Shown: piece by piece, positions 24,053 through 35,835 of the stretch
Numbering within the stretch: position 1 is the stretch's first letter
Layout of the letters: every line of letters starts with the position of its first letter
Assembly (NCBI GenBank): GCA_018806985.1
Contig: JADANN010000108.1
Span: 992,001 to 1,056,000, forward strand
Source: Angiostrongylus vasorum
Lineage: Eukaryota; Nematoda; Chromadorea; Rhabditida; Metastrongylidae
Length of the DNA: 64,000 nucleotides
Direction: 5' to 3'
Position numbers and translations under genes: made by a program
The notes under the pieces: model-generated
What the model was told of the DNA's origin: nothing
The model's input: only the letters and a program-made list of their open reading frames with translations
Databases searched by the model: none

Positions 24053-24342
24053 GAAAGGATAAAGCTTTTGTAGCTGATCAAAGCCCTAAGGATTGCGCAA
24101 TGCCTTGATTTCATTGTTATTCGTAGGTACGACTGAATGCAAATCAGGCCTACATCGTGACTCGCGGGAGTTTACCGATCTATCAAATCAGTGTCTTTAA
24201 CATTCCAAGCTGAGTAGTACCAACCTGTCGACTTGGGGGCTTGGGAGAGCTCCTTGACTGGCCATGGATAAGAGATTGAACAAATGAACCTATGTGTATT
24301 TCTGTGGGCCTAGCAGCAGTGCGCTAAACGTGCTTCCGGAAG
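24053..24342 (-). mobile_element. SINE-A, diverged
   Basis: Tail AAAGCTTTATCC and parts of the body are recognisable; the head is eroded (AGCGCACTGCTGCTAG). Without RTE copy B it would lie tail to tail with 20385-20625. Confidence 0.55.
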
Positions 24343-24591
24343 AGAATTGAACCAAAATACCACCGAAAACTGGAGATTTCATCCTGGTTAAATGAGAATT
24401 CACAAAATTGCAGGACAACTGTCGTCGTTGCTCACTGACTACACGAGTTAGGATATTTCCAGAGATTGTGGTTTTCTCCAATGGTCCCGACGACACTGAA
24501 CACTAAACACCGACTGAGCACTGAACAGCGATCATTAGAGAGTATTTGTCCTTTTTATCCTTCCATTGAAAAGGCAGCCATCGTCATTAAG

Positions 24592-24770
24592 CAAGTTGTG
24601 AAGGACTCGTGAAACTGATCGCTTCCTTCAATGATAGCAAATCAGAAAGAGATTCTACTGTAAGAGCCACGACAGATTTGCTCGATTTGCTTGATCAACA
24701 ACATGACATATCCGATGAATCTGAGAGATCTGATGATGATGATGACCCACCACTCCGTACGCTAGAATAG
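24592..24770 (+). CDS. Isolated acidic exon, unrecognised
   Basis: After an ATTAAG acceptor the frame reads SCEGLVKLIASFNDSKSERD, then LLDLLDQQHDISDESERSDD and a run of Asp before PPLRTLE and a stop at 24768. The acidic Ser/Asp/Glu tail is typical of a disordered protein end, and the opposite strand is not open in a protein-like frame. A GTAAGA donor inside (after DST) could shorten the exon. No family recognised, no partner exon assigned. Confidence 0.3.
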
Positions 24771-25527
24771 CCGTCTCAAATCTCTTGGCAAAATGCTATT
24801 ATTCGGCTTGTTAATAGGATGATTTAATAATTGGATGGGCTGAAACCTGTGTATTGATTCAGAATCCTTCGCACAATCCTATTGATAAAAGGAGCTCGTC
24901 ATCTTAGCAAATGCCGGCATCTGTTTCGCTTTCGAACACATGAATGCCGCTTAGTGGCCTGATCGATCCCGAAAAGAGACTTGACATGATCAATTTTTGC
25001 GTTATCACCTAGAGTAGGCTAGGTGCCCTGCTGAGCATCGCCATCATTGCCTTCCCATTAACCGTGGGAACTCTTCCAATGATATGTTATTTCATGAACA
25101 GCAAACTACTATAATGACTGGTACTACGTCTTCTAACCACAGCTTTGAACGAGACGAAGTAGTTGTGATGTTGGCACTGACGATGTCATGCTCATCTCTA
25201 ATACCGTTTAGTTTCATGTTTTTTGTAAAATATAGGAGCGCAAAAAAGATTACATTACAGCTTAATCAGATTTTAACGGAAAACTTTAGCACACTGTTAG
25301 CCAACGACAAATGTTTTTCGTGAATGCAAGCAAAATTCTACACCAACGATAAGAACTACAACATTTTTATCCCTGAAAGGTTTATTATATAGTATGATGA
25401 TTGAGGGAAACGGTAGTGATATTTGGAAAGCTAAAAAGTCGTCAAGTCAGTTTGAGCTTCTTTGATGCAAACTCCCTAATCATTACCTTCTATCCCCAGT
25501 TATCTATTGCAAAACTAAGAAGGTTAT

Positions 25528-26041
25528 ATGGACAGTATCCTTGCCGACATACAAGAGACAGGTTTGTTCAGACTGAAGATGGTACACTCTCTTTTTTCAC
25601 GATACAATTACTTCGTAGAAGTCTATCAGCAAGAAGCAAATCTTGAAGGCAACGCTCAGTATAAATTGAAGCTGTCGTGGAGTGACGCGAATGAATGGGT
25701 GAGGTAAGTGGGAGGGATGCGCCATGACAGAAGCCGCATACTCACATTCCTACTTGTTTTAGGTTTTCCCACACGTTCAATCACAAATTGCTATACTTTG
25801 AAACCCAGAAAACAACTCTTTGTTTTACGCTCAATATTTCTAATAACAAAAAAGAGTCACTGAAGCGCAGCAGTTACCCAGACATTAACACTGGGATTCA
25901 CAGACCATCAAAGTAAGCGTTCCTCCATACGGATGAAAGGCCGTGAGCAGTTTCTATCCAAATAAAATCTATAACGTTGTTAAAAATCTCACGCACCTCA
26001 GCTTCAGCTACCGCAAAACGAATGAGGAAGGAATATTATGA
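25528..26041 (+). CDS. Unrecognised 119-residue protein, three exons
   Basis: Exons 25528-25703, 25763-25912 and 26008-26041 add to 360 nt: ATG to TGA with consistent phases, a 59-nt first intron (GTAAGT...TTTTAG) and a GTAAGC donor on exon 2. The protein starts MDSILADIQETGLFRL and contains FVEVYQQEANLEGNAQYKL, WSDANEWVRFSHTFNHKL and NISNNKKESLKRSSYPD. An in-frame TAA lies 12 nt before the ATG. It is hydrophilic, with no signal peptide, membrane segment or motif I recognise. The third exon is the weakest: an alternative frame after 26008 (KEYYDHTTSEDLPSSSM) is also open but out of phase. It may be the N-terminal part of a longer plus-strand gene that includes the exons at 27219-27407. Confidence 0.4.
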
Positions 26042-26198
26042 TCACACAACATCTGAGGATTTGCCATCTAGTTCTATGTGGGTATTCTTGAGGAAAACCC
26101 CTAAAAACTTAGTGTATTCGTATTAATTATAAATTCTTTACCTATTTAGTAGCATTAGCGTCTTCTAATATCGTCATTATTGGCCGTATTCAAAGAAC

Positions 26199-26483
26199 CT
26201 ACGGTGGCTGGATTTCTTGGAGCCGATGGGCGGGGCGAGTTGCCCGGGTGTGAAGCTTAGCACTTAGCGACGAGGACAAGCAAACGCTCCAGTTCCGGCC
26301 AACCGATGCTATCGGTGAGACTCGGGCTCGGATTTGCAGCCATCGATTTGCTGGACAGCCGGGATACTCTCGATTAGCAACATCCCTATTCGATATTTGC
26401 CTATTTCTCAGAACCGTCTGGCCACAGCGAGGGCAAGAAATTGAAGGACATGTCGGAATGATAGTGAAACATTCGGAAACCAA
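26199..26483. other. GC-rich island, open on both strands
   Basis: Markedly higher GC than its surroundings. The minus frame (CPRCGQTVLRNRQISNR) and a plus frame (DEDKQTLQFRPTDAIGE, AGQPGYSRLATSLFDICL) are both open and protein-like. I cannot decide which, if either, is real. Possible exon or old insertion. Confidence 0.3.
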
Positions 26484-26524
26484 TCATTTATGAGAAAATG
26501 TTCTGGCCATAATGTTTGTCATTA

Positions 26525-26790
26525 CCAGCTACTAGAAGCATCCAAGGGAAAGGGAAAACGAAAAAGACCGGAGGAGTGAAGTCGGAAAAAAGCGCATGCG
26601 AGAAAAAAAAGGAAAATAAAGAAAGTGACTAATAAGAGAACAATGTTGGCGCGAATATCGCAGGATGAGAAAACGATAGAAGAAAAAACACAACGGGAAG
26701 GGCAAATGGGAGCGAAAAAGCAAAAGACAGAAGGAAAGAGAAAATGAAAAAGCGGAAGAAGAAAGGATATGAATACAGTAATTACCACTG
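26525..26790. repeat. Purine-rich tract
   Basis: The plus strand is about 85% A and G (GGGAAAGGGAAAACG, GAAGAAGAAAGG). The long minus-strand frames here are Phe/Ser-rich by-products of this composition. No gene called. Confidence 0.7.
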
Positions 26791-27218
26791 GGTTTTTGGA
26801 GAATTGAAACTACAAGCACAGAAAAATTGCAGAAAAAAATTATAGTCATGGGAATAAAAAGTTTTGTGTAATATAAGCAGTCTCATTTACCATAGCCCGT
26901 CTTCGTTACGTCAGCAATTTTGAAGCCAAGGAATGAGATTTAGAGAGATGTATTTTCGGGATACGGTGGCGAAACCACTGAACAAGTTGCTGAGAAAAAT
27001 CCATAATGAAGAGCGAAAGTGACCATTTGCTGCTTCTTCGCAAACGGTAAATACTCTAACGTTCATCACATAGTATTAACTAAGCCACCGATACCATATG
27101 TGCCTTAACAGTAATAATCAAACAGAACTAGAAATTCCAAGAATAGTCAAGAACTTTGAAGCACATGAATTTTAAGAAGAAAAGTGCAAGACATGGACGT
27201 ACTTGTAGCAGTGCTTAG

Positions 27219-27407
27219 AGAAGCTTTTTGAAAAGTGGTAACGCTGAGCAGAAAGAGTTGGAAACTGCTACAACAAACTGGTATGTTTTATATTAGTTTG
27301 AAAAGTTCATTTAAAAGATATTTTAATGAGCAACTCTTTTTACTTTCAGGGAGAACGACGCAAAAATGAGGTTGCAGAAATTTCTTTACAATGGATGCAT
27401 TAGTTAA
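27219..27407 (+). CDS. Exon pair, possible 3' end of an unrecognised gene
   Basis: Exon 27219-27280 (KSGNAEQKELETATTN) and terminal exon 27350-27407 (WENDAKMRLQKFLYNGCIS, stop) are joined by a 69-nt intron with a GTATGT donor and a TTTACTTTCAG acceptor; the split codon TG+G gives Trp. Lys/Glu-rich and coil-like. The link to the frame at 25528-26041 is only positional. Product unknown. Confidence 0.35.
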
Positions 27408-27599
27408 ATAGTTGTGGCTACTTCCTTCATAATCACTATTTTTCTATCGTCATATCGATGTCGACAGAAGCTTCGGTGATATCGATGATATTCTCATCCT
27501 ACACCAACACACTATTCATTGCTTTTCGTCAAAAAGAAGGCACAAAAAGTAAAGTCCCTGATAGACGTTTTCAGATAGTCAAAAATAACGACAACCACA

Positions 27600-28010
27600 A
27601 TGATGCTGAGGTATGAGCAAAACCTGAAGATTCAACCATGCTTCGAAACTGCGATTAGCCTTGCCGGGACCACGTGCTTTCCACCCTCTTCTTGTCTTTT
27701 CTCCCGCCAAAGTTTTTTGTTATGTCGGTGCTAACAAAGAATAGTCAGAAAGTAAAAGTTGGAACATTGTAATTCAGCCTACTGCTTTCAGGTTAACTGG
27801 GTTCAATGCCGATTTGTGCTGCCTAGATCACTTCCGTTTACGGGTGATTATTTATGGCGCAGATAGAGTGGAAACGTGGTCGAGAGCTAAGCAAAACAGT
27901 GGCCTAGGGTTAATGTGGTAAATAGCAGGTCAGACACAGCTAGGGTAATCGCAGTTTCAAACCCCACTTGCGGCTGCGAGTATTATTCATTTCTCAGAAT
28001 CCTTATGGTT
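27600..28010. repeat. R3 repeat, full length
   Basis: Begins GATGCTGAGGTATGAGCAAA, ends GTTTCAAACCCCACTTG and ATTTCTCAGAATCC. Same interior order as 1035-1475. Confidence 0.55.
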
Positions 28011-28274
28011 CAAATAAGTGCTGTTCGGAGGATGTCGTGTTTATGCGTATGGTGAGACCAATTATTAGAAGACGTTTCGCTCCATTTCACAAACGAAGCT
28101 CAACTCGAGAATCTCATGCAGAAAAAATCAATCCAGAAAATAAATGCTAACTCGATTCACGTTTGGGGAACTTCCATAGTTGTTTTCGTAAACTTTAAAG
28201 TTTTGGAAGCCTTCTTAACTGTTACCCGTAGGCACATGCTAACTTAGCTCCGAGCTTACAGAACAATACATAAA

Positions 28275-28620
28275 GACGATAGAAGAAGATCTTAAAGAGA
28301 GCAGAGCAGCAGTCATGGTCGAAGCTGCAGAAGTTGGTCAGATTTTTCTCAATGCCTACCGAAATATCGCCAATTACAAAGATAAGGTCATCGCACCTCG
28401 AGGCCCAGATTGAACACTGTAGGCTTCCGGAAAGGATCTAGAGAAAATCATCAACAAGTATTTCGCTGATCTCTTCAACAGGCATATCCTCCCTCCTCCA
28501 TAAAAAGTCGAAGAGGATGGGTATGTAGTCAGCATTTCTTATCCCACTAATCCTACATGCTTATTTTGTCAGTGAAGACCGAAACAACACCTGGACTGCG
28601 TATGATGGTACTTGTTCGCT
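28275..28620 (+). mobile_element. Old RTE fragment
   Basis: Matches the part of copy A near 10255-10590 ([27 protein letters not shown]), with many substitutions and a stop. It lacks both ends and is clearly older than copies A and B. Confidence 0.75.
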
Positions 28621-28639
28621 TATGCCCTTTGAGGCGGCA

Positions 28640-29280
28640 ATGAACCCAAATGTGACGTTTAGATCAGTGGAATAACAAACGAAAAAATACGGTAGCAAAT
28701 TGCCTTTCGCCTCTTTTGGGTCGTTCATATAGAATACAACATCATCCTGCGTCCTCAGGAAGAACGTTAAGTGGACATGTGAGGAGAATGCTCTGGCGTT
28801 GTGGGCGTGAGTGCTTAAGGCGAGAAACAGTCTTTACCATCGCGTATCAGGATCACACACTTTTTTTTTGTTGTAGTGATATCCTATACAGTGAGGAGTA
28901 CAACTGACTGGCTCTTACATGCGTTATTGTCTCATCGACTCTCGTTTTAGATCTGGCCACCAAGTGTGCTGAGAACTGAGGTCCATATTGTGTTGATATA
29001 ACGAACCTTTTTCCTGTACTTCTGTAGTTGCGCTGCTAATCACTTCACAAGAACATATAAATAAATATATTGATTTTCCCCAATTGATCACTACGGGCAG
29101 TTATCGGTGTGGATCGAGGGAGTTTCTTCGCTTTGCAGTTGTGTCTCAGAGCAGGAGCCATTAACAATACAGAGTTACTCATTGCTGATCATCCGAGTGG
29201 AGAAGTGAAACACCCACCTCCTGGAACTGAGTCGTTGTTCTGAAATGACTTCCCTAACCGGAAACCAGGAAGAAAGAGCT
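28640..29280 (+). repeat. R5 decayed coding repeat, copy X
   Basis: Homologous to the reverse complement of 49920-50560. Segments include TCATCGACTCTCGTTTTAGA, GTGGACATGTGAGGAGAAT and CAGTTATCGGTGTGG. Shared protein-like frames (WTCEENALALWA, LQLCLRAGAINNTELLI) show it once coded. Family unknown. Confidence 0.5.
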
Positions 29281-31559
29281 ATGTAACTTTTGTTTAGCAA
29301 TTCTGACATTTCCAACTAAATTAGTAGAGCTACACCTAGCCTATAGATTTATTTAAAGTAGCTACGTTCCATTCTAATAAATAGTTCACTATCCGAATTC
29401 GTCCACGTTCCAAATTTGGTGACTGCACCAGTCTCCTAGGTACTACTCCTCTCTCGATGGCATAAAAGTGAAGAGGAAAACTTCCTAAAGTCTGCATCTG
29501 CAGATGTGAAATCTTCTTATCGTAAAGCCTTAATCTATGCGATTCTTCGAATGTCGTCGAAAATACCTAAAATGAGTATGGTCACAAGCTTCGAAAACTA
29601 GAAGGCAAGCAGCACTGTACTTGGGAGGGATACCAGCCACCATTCACACTGAACTCACACTGGATATTACAAACAGGCTGATATTTATATTTATTTCTAG
29701 GAAAATGTACAAAATCCCTTCTGATTCATTTTTGTTTCATGCGAACGACCTGAGATCACATATATTGTGCGTATCCCAGCATTTCCTGCATCTGAAGCAC
29801 ATTCTCGCCTTAGTCACCTTTTTCGTATTGCGCCTCGCCTTCTTTATGATAACTATTAGATTAACTATCGAAGTCCAGGATAGCCGTGTAAGTGTGTTTC
29901 CGAATGAGCATCACATGCTTGCACCAGCGGAAAAACGAGTTGATCCCAGATAGTTCTTACACTAGGTTCTCGAATCCCTACGAATGGAGGCTTGTTTGGG
30001 CCGCCATGGAGTCTGTTCAGTACCTTGGGAGTTTTAACTGCGTAAACTAGTTATTATACATTTTTATTAATGAATATAAAAGTTTCTTTTAGATTAAGAG
30101 TTTTCAGAATGTGAAACACCTGAACGGTAAGGGATAGAAGTCACTCTGTCACCTGTTTCTGATTCCCTCTATTTTTTACACGTACGTCAGTAAAAGTTAT
30201 TTATGAAATAAAAGAAGGAATCGCTTGAACTCCAAGACTTCAGTGGCACGCGCTCCACTGTATTTCAAAGATTGACGCAATTCCACTCTGTGTCTTACTG
30301 TTTCGTGTGGTTGCGCGCATCTCTTCCTTTTTGACCTATTACGCCAAATTTTTTGTGGTACCGCAGTTGTTCATCTCAGATGTAGGTAATTAAACTTTTA
30401 AACCTTTATATAAAGAACATTAATGCAACACTGACAAATACAACGAGATCAACAAGTGTGTACATAATAAATTCATCCTCATGATAAGTAGAGTTGATAG
30501 ATGCAACATAAATACGGAAATGCACATGCAATACCAGAGCACCTCCCTACAACGCAACAGATTCACCAAAGGTTGTGAGAACAGAGACCAGTTATAGAAC
30601 TACTTATTACGTGAAGGAAAAGCTCAACAATTAAAATCTACTTTGGGTAATGGAGGAGAAGAAATGAGATGGTGGGAAAACAGTGTACTCTGCTAAGGGT
30701 GGAGGAAGACGCTCGATTGATATTGTGGCACGACATCTTGCCATTGTGGGCGGATATTTTTAGGTGTCCACATAGGGCCAGTGCATCGAGTACGGTGACT
30801 ATATAATGCACTAACTGTCAAATACTGTACAGAAACAATGTGCAACTAGCATGGGAAATATGGAATAACATGAGATGAAAGACAGCATTCTCTACGAGAT
30901 GGAGAATAGTCTCTATACTCTCCTCACCTTTTAGGAAAGAAGAAAGAATAATTCTAATTCAGCATATCGGCACGGTCCGTTATGGGTTACATGGGACTGT
31001 GTACGTTACAGTATATACACACAATGAAGACGGGTTACGAGACACTTACTACGGCACAGTGCTCAGCAAAGACATGAACAAACTTTATTTTCAGTTAAAT
31101 TATAACGCGCTGAGATACTAACGACATCAACGACAATGAAAAACTATAGCCACTTTCCGTATCAGACAGGAATGTGTTCGACTAGCGTAATGACTGTGTA
31201 GTTGCAGTGATTGTAAATAACCAATCAAGGTAATATAATAGGACTCCGAGGCAGTGCATTGTAGAACATCTCAGCTCAACGAAATCAACCTCGCAATTCT
31301 CCCGTGCAGCTGTCAGAGCTTCTCATGTCGTCTGGCACTATGACATACACTTAAGCTCAATGAAATTGACCTTCTCATTTTGCAGTGCAGCTGTCACTAA
31401 GTTCTATTTGTTCTGATACTATGACGTGCATGTCGACTTAATGATGTCAACATCGTCATTCTCCAGTGCGGTCATGAGTGCAGTGCAGTGTTCACAAAGC
31501 TGCCGACTCTATAACAGGCAATCTTGGTCGACAGCACGAATAATCTCATTGCAAATGAT

Positions 31560-32080
31560 CGACTTTCTATAAACCTCGGCATAATAATTAATATATCTCT
31601 ACATGTGTTTTTTACGAATCGGCCTTTTTAGCCGACGCGAGGTTGGTACAAACGTTATATGGTTGTTGTTGTCTTTCAGTCGCTGATGTTTCGGCGATTT
31701 CGCGTTCCGCAGAGCCTGGGCGTACCATGTAACAGTGACCTCACAATTCGGTTAATTACATGGGATTAGTGAAGATCCTCATCTCCGAATAATTTTTTGA
31801 TGAACATCGCCATGGGTCTCACTCATCATCTCTCGTGAACAACACGCGGGTGGTCCAACGGCAAGGTGGGTGGTTTTCGAAAACTGCCGTCTTTTCATAT
31901 GCTGGATCTTCATTAATACTATGCAATTCACCGAATTGTGGGGCTACTGTTATATATGATACACTCAGGCTCTGAGGAAGGCGAAGTCACCAAAACGTTA
32001 GCCATAGAAAGACAACAAGAACGATATAACATCAACACCAACAAAGCGTCGGCTAAAAAAAAGTTAGTTCGTCCATAGAA
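31560..32080. mobile_element. Penelope-terminal element with inverted ends of about 100 bp
   Basis: 31618-31730 and the reverse complement of 31965-32065 are about 80% alike (AGCCGACGC...TTGTTGTCTTTC...GGCGA). The ends carry the CCGAAACGT/AGC motif of the Penelope fragments. The left edge has the inverted form of the GCCGAGGTTTATAGAAAG end sequence. It lies inside the left R4 arm, which resumes at about 32085. Confidence 0.55.
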
Positions 32081-32149
32081 CAATCGCAACAGTGCATCAC
32101 TTTTGCGAAGTCAGGGTTAAAGCGAAGTTCTTAAATATTTAGCTAGCTC

Positions 32150-32985
32150 ATTTTGTCATGACGATATTCATCATGCCAAGAAGTGTACTAGTCTTTCGAA
32201 AATAAATCGAAACGAACCCATAGAGGTTGGTTCCTTGAAACCAGCAAGAAATAAAAAGTGGAATGAAGCAATTTTTTCAACTGATTTTTTGACCAACTTT
32301 CTAGACACTCCGTGAACACTGAAGCCGACAATCAATCAATCAATCAATAATAATAATAGTACTTTATAGTATGTATCCGCATAAAAGAACACTCTAGATG
32401 GCAAACGAAAATCAAAACAAGGCACGCTGCTAGGCACGCATCGGATACAAAAACACAGCGGAGAAGATTTTGATGTAAAAGTCGCTATCATCGCACGGGA
32501 GACTAGGAACACCAACGCGCAAATTTCTCGAGGCTTTTTGGATAAATTCCAAAACTCCGAGAACGAATAGCACGGAAGAATGCCCTGAGATAACGCGCGA
32601 TCTAGCTCCGTATCTCAGAACTGATTTTTGATGTGGAATGGTGTAGCAATCAACCATATGCGACGCTAAGCGGCTGTTCCTCCTTGGAGGAAAACAGATA
32701 AAAACGGTGGGTTTTTTCGAAAAGCCGATGATCGTGCAATTATTGTTCAGATTTCCATCTTTCTGTTTGCGTTGTTGAAGCGTTTGACCTAGTAAATTAC
32801 ATATTAGTGTACCCTTTCCGGCTCTGAAGAAAGCGATACTGCCGAAACGTCAGCTACCGCTGTGCTGTATGTGTTATATTCGTAAGGAAGTAAAGGTGTG
32901 CTGAATAACAACCTCGCGATTGCTGTAAAAAAGAGAACAACGGATTTATAGTCCAGTGCCGAGGTTAATAGAAAGTCGATCTTGG
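32150..32985 (+). mobile_element. Penelope-like 3' fragment with GIY-YIG tail and hammerhead-like motif
   Basis: KNTLDGKRKSKQGTLLGTHR and HSGEDFDVKVAIIARETR lie near 32391-32510, homologous to the nuclease region of copy 1. A hammerhead-like motif follows at 32818-32858, and the terminal sequence GCCGAGGTTAATAGAAAG lies near 32955. It interrupts the left arm of the R4 inverted repeat. Confidence 0.7.
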
Positions 32986-33888
32986 GAGCTATTTGGGTAG
33001 CATTAGCGTTCTGATAGAAAACCAGAGCTACGAAAAACTATTAGCTATCCGAGCGAAAATAAACAAACTTACGAAATATTTTATCCCGTGGCTGCCCACC
33101 GATATCTCAAGAAAGTCAATACATCAGGGTGAGGACAGCTGGGATACAGGTGGGGTATGGCAGAAATAGTCCCCATTTATACGATTTTGCCCCCCAAAAG
33201 GTGGCGTCTCAGCTTGCTAGTCAAGCGATGTTCCCAAGGGATCCGATTGGCGCTGTGCTTGCGAAGCTTAATCTATACGCAGAAGTAGCTTTTAGTGTGC
33301 AAACTTTTGGCTTTCGATATATGAAGTTTTTTTACTGGATTCGTATTTACTCCAAGGTGAAGCTTACGACATATTTAACACCGAAGCGAATCTAAAAAAA
33401 AGCTTCGGACCCACGATTACCATTTCCAGGGATCCACATACTACGCAGTGAAAAATGAACACTCTAGATTTGCCTTATTAGTTGAAAGATGAGTACTAAT
33501 AGCACCGTTATAGTAAAAAAACTGCTTGAGAGAGAGGCTAACCAAGAGTTTCGGTGGTAAAATTACTAACACGTGAGAACCTGGAAAGCGCTTCAAAGCT
33601 GGTACAGGGTGGAAACGATTTCTGGGTGCCTGGAGGATGTCGCCTTATCCGAAGCAGACTACCACCATCGAAGCGATTTCGCGAGAAATAAACTATTGAA
33701 GGTATTCTAGTGTCCGCACTACTCATCAAAATTTTCCGCGTCGTCGCAGTACTTCTCGACTGTCACAAGAATGCGGAGAACCTTCCAGTTTCAATGTCGG
33801 TCCCCGGCTACCATGCACGATGCCTATCTGTGAGTGTTCCAATACCTTTTCGTCGCTAAGAGTGTTGTTGATGTTTGCCGGTAATTCC

Positions 33889-33978
33889 ATGAACACTTAC
33901 AAAGAAAACGAAAATCCCAGGAAGCAGCAGAACATGCACGCAAAGAAGATCGAGGAACTGCGAGTTTGGAAAAAGAAA
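33889..33978 (+). CDS. Short Lys/Glu-rich exon candidate
   Basis: ATG frame MNTYKENENPRKQQNMHAKK followed by IEELRVWKKK and a GTATAA donor. A 42-nt intron could lead to 34021 onward, where two frames are open (LIEEKQVERELTRRKESS or WNKTTIKYNRSTKTANI). I cannot choose between them. It lies in the spacer between the two R4 arms. Confidence 0.25.
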
Positions 33979-34479
33979 GTATAACCATATTCAAAATGTA
34001 AATTTGACTATAAATTCGAGTGGAATAAGACAACAATTAAATACAACCGATCAACAAAAACGGCTAACATCCACAGTGGGATGCTGTTCGTTGATAGAAG
34101 AGAAACAGGTAGAAAGAGAATTGACAAGAAGGAAAGAAAGCTCCCTTCCGAACGTCAGCCAAGAAACTGTTGAGCATTATATCGTATTATGCAAAGAATT
34201 TTGAGGAAATCATGTATAAGTATTGCAAGGCATGTATAAGAAAGACTAACTGTGGAAACAGGCGGCTGCCGTGGAAATGCACCTATTGGGTCGGAGTTTC
34301 CCGCAGTTGATTAATCCTGCAGGAGGAAGTGATGTCTTCGGACGACGTTTCTGAAAAGTATAGAAAATTTTCATGTTTGCATTTCCAGACAACACCCAAT
34401 TAGAACCACTGTGGAAAAAAAATCACCACTACGTGAAAGGCCAATATACCTATTAGAACACACTGCAACGAAATTTTCG

Positions 34480-34690
34480 TTGAGAAGGCCCGTGAGAAGA
34501 AGTGTCAATGGACGAGCTGGATTCGTCGATCACACTGCATTGAAGAAAAGGTCTCCATTCGGATAATGAGACCAGATAAATGCTCTCATTTGCTAATAAG
34601 CTTACACGAGGCCGTCACAAATTGCGCTTATGGCTAACGTTTCGGCGACATTACCTTTTCCAGGGCCACAGTGGTTCGAATCGAGTGTCC
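34480..34690 (-). mobile_element. Penelope-like terminal fragment
   Basis: Its reverse complement matches 42230-42420, including TCGCCGAAACGTTAGCC and the CTGGTCTCATTATCC segment. Confidence 0.5.
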
Positions 34691-35067
34691 GCTAGCTGCT
34701 TCTCCTTGAAGTGCACCATTTCCGATTGTCATATCGAGCCGTATCCAGCAAAGTGAATCAAAGAACGCAAAATGATGGAAAAGGGAAAACAATGCGCTAG
34801 ATTGAATAAATCACACATAGCGCATCAGGTTTAGCTACGTATTCGCCCCCACCTACCGTGCTAGAAAGACTTTCTCTCTATTGCGTCGTTATTAATGGTT
34901 ATGTTAATTACATCATAAAATGCAATTTTACGGTAGAACTTCTATTGATGTTGTATTGTTGTCATCATACTCCATATTTGTGTTGGTTAGAGCTCAGAGA
35001 CCAATGCCACAAATTAACTAGCTATTATGTCCGAGAAACTTTTATAAGCAAACTAAGCGATGTTTCA

Positions 35068-35268
35068 CTATTGAAGAGGTGCTATCAAGGAAGCAAGAGT
35101 CTTTTCGGAATCCCATTTGTAATCTTCACGTTGTCGTTCGATTCTGTGTCGGTCATATGTACGTTTTTTTTGCCACATTTCTTCCATGTGTTTGTAGGCT
35201 TCTGCCCTATCGACGGTTGCAACTCTGTTGGCAACTTTTTCGTCTGACGAGGTATTTTTACGTCATCA
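35068..35268 (-). CDS. Coiled-coil-like exon candidate, unrecognised
   Basis: Minus frame SDEKVANRVATVDRAEAY, then KHMEEMWQKKRTYDRHRIER and REDYKWDSEKTLASLIAPLQ before a stop at 35068. The charged heptad-like composition argues for coding, against the hydrophobic plus-strand frame 34858-35247. Splice borders are unclear, and it lies between the R4 arms. Confidence 0.3.
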
Positions 35269-35589
35269 TCGGCTACTATAAACTATAGAAACCCCCTGAC
35301 CTACGCTGTTGCGGCTTAAGGGGCACCTCCCTAAAGTGGCTCGGTATCCGTGTTTAACGACTCATTCCGTCGTGTTTTGCCTGATGTTTGGAATGGTCGT
35401 TGAAGACGCTGGTGAATTTTTAAGCAGGTAGAATAGAAAAGTGTCAATGATGAAATCTTTGCTGGTACGGGATGTCTGAGAGCAGGTATTTTCGTCAGAA
35501 TTTCATATTCCACTCGGAATTCTTTGGCCTCATGAGGTGATCAACTTTCATTGTGTTAAATAAAAATTTGCGATTTAGGCTCTCTAAAT

Positions 35590-35835
35590 CAACACCGTTG
35601 ACAGGTGATTGCTCATGGCGTTGATCGATAGAACTAGCTGAGAGACAGGCGAAACGAAGGATCCGCATGGTGTGGTGGTGAACGCGTTAGCCCTCGGAAA
35701 GGGTAATAGCGCGTTCGTTCCCCACAGCAGACACCTGTAGCCCGGAGTTTCGCAAAGCAAATATCTCAGCATCGTTGAAGTTATATTTCGCAATATACCC
35801 TGCTGTTAAAAAATAGTAGGCAGTAAATAATAAGC
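35590..35835. repeat. R3 repeat, right part
   Basis: CCGCATGGTGTGGTGGTGAA (A-box-like), then GCAAATATCTCAGCATCG and ATACCCTGCTGTTAAAAAA. Confidence 0.5.

Larger units (their letters stand above)
29815..33460 (-). repeat. R4 large repeat, left arm of an inverted pair, interrupted
   Basis: Three blocks (about 29815-31560, 32085-32145, 32990-33460) match the reverse complement of 36360-38615 in order. Anchors are GTTTTAACTGCGTAAACTA (30035), CACCTGAACGGTAAGGGAT (30117), AGACTTCAGTGGCACGC (30235) and CCACGATTACCATTTCCAG (33411). The gaps between blocks are Penelope-derived insertions. Within 31255-31500 there are imperfect 80-base tandem units with GTGCAGCTGTCA. No protein recognised. Confidence 0.7.

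Noticed and set aside
26522..26849. Phe/Ser-rich minus-strand frames that look like membrane proteins
   Set aside because: They only reflect the purine-rich plus strand; no helix pattern or splice sites support a gene.
31255..31500. 80-base tandem units as a CRISPR-like array
   Set aside because: The units are imperfect, without constant repeats and unique spacers, and they recur inside R4 copies of a eukaryotic genome.
34858..35247. 129-codon hydrophobic plus-strand frame
   Set aside because: The opposite strand carries a more protein-like charged frame (35068-35268); the hydrophobic one is likely its shadow.
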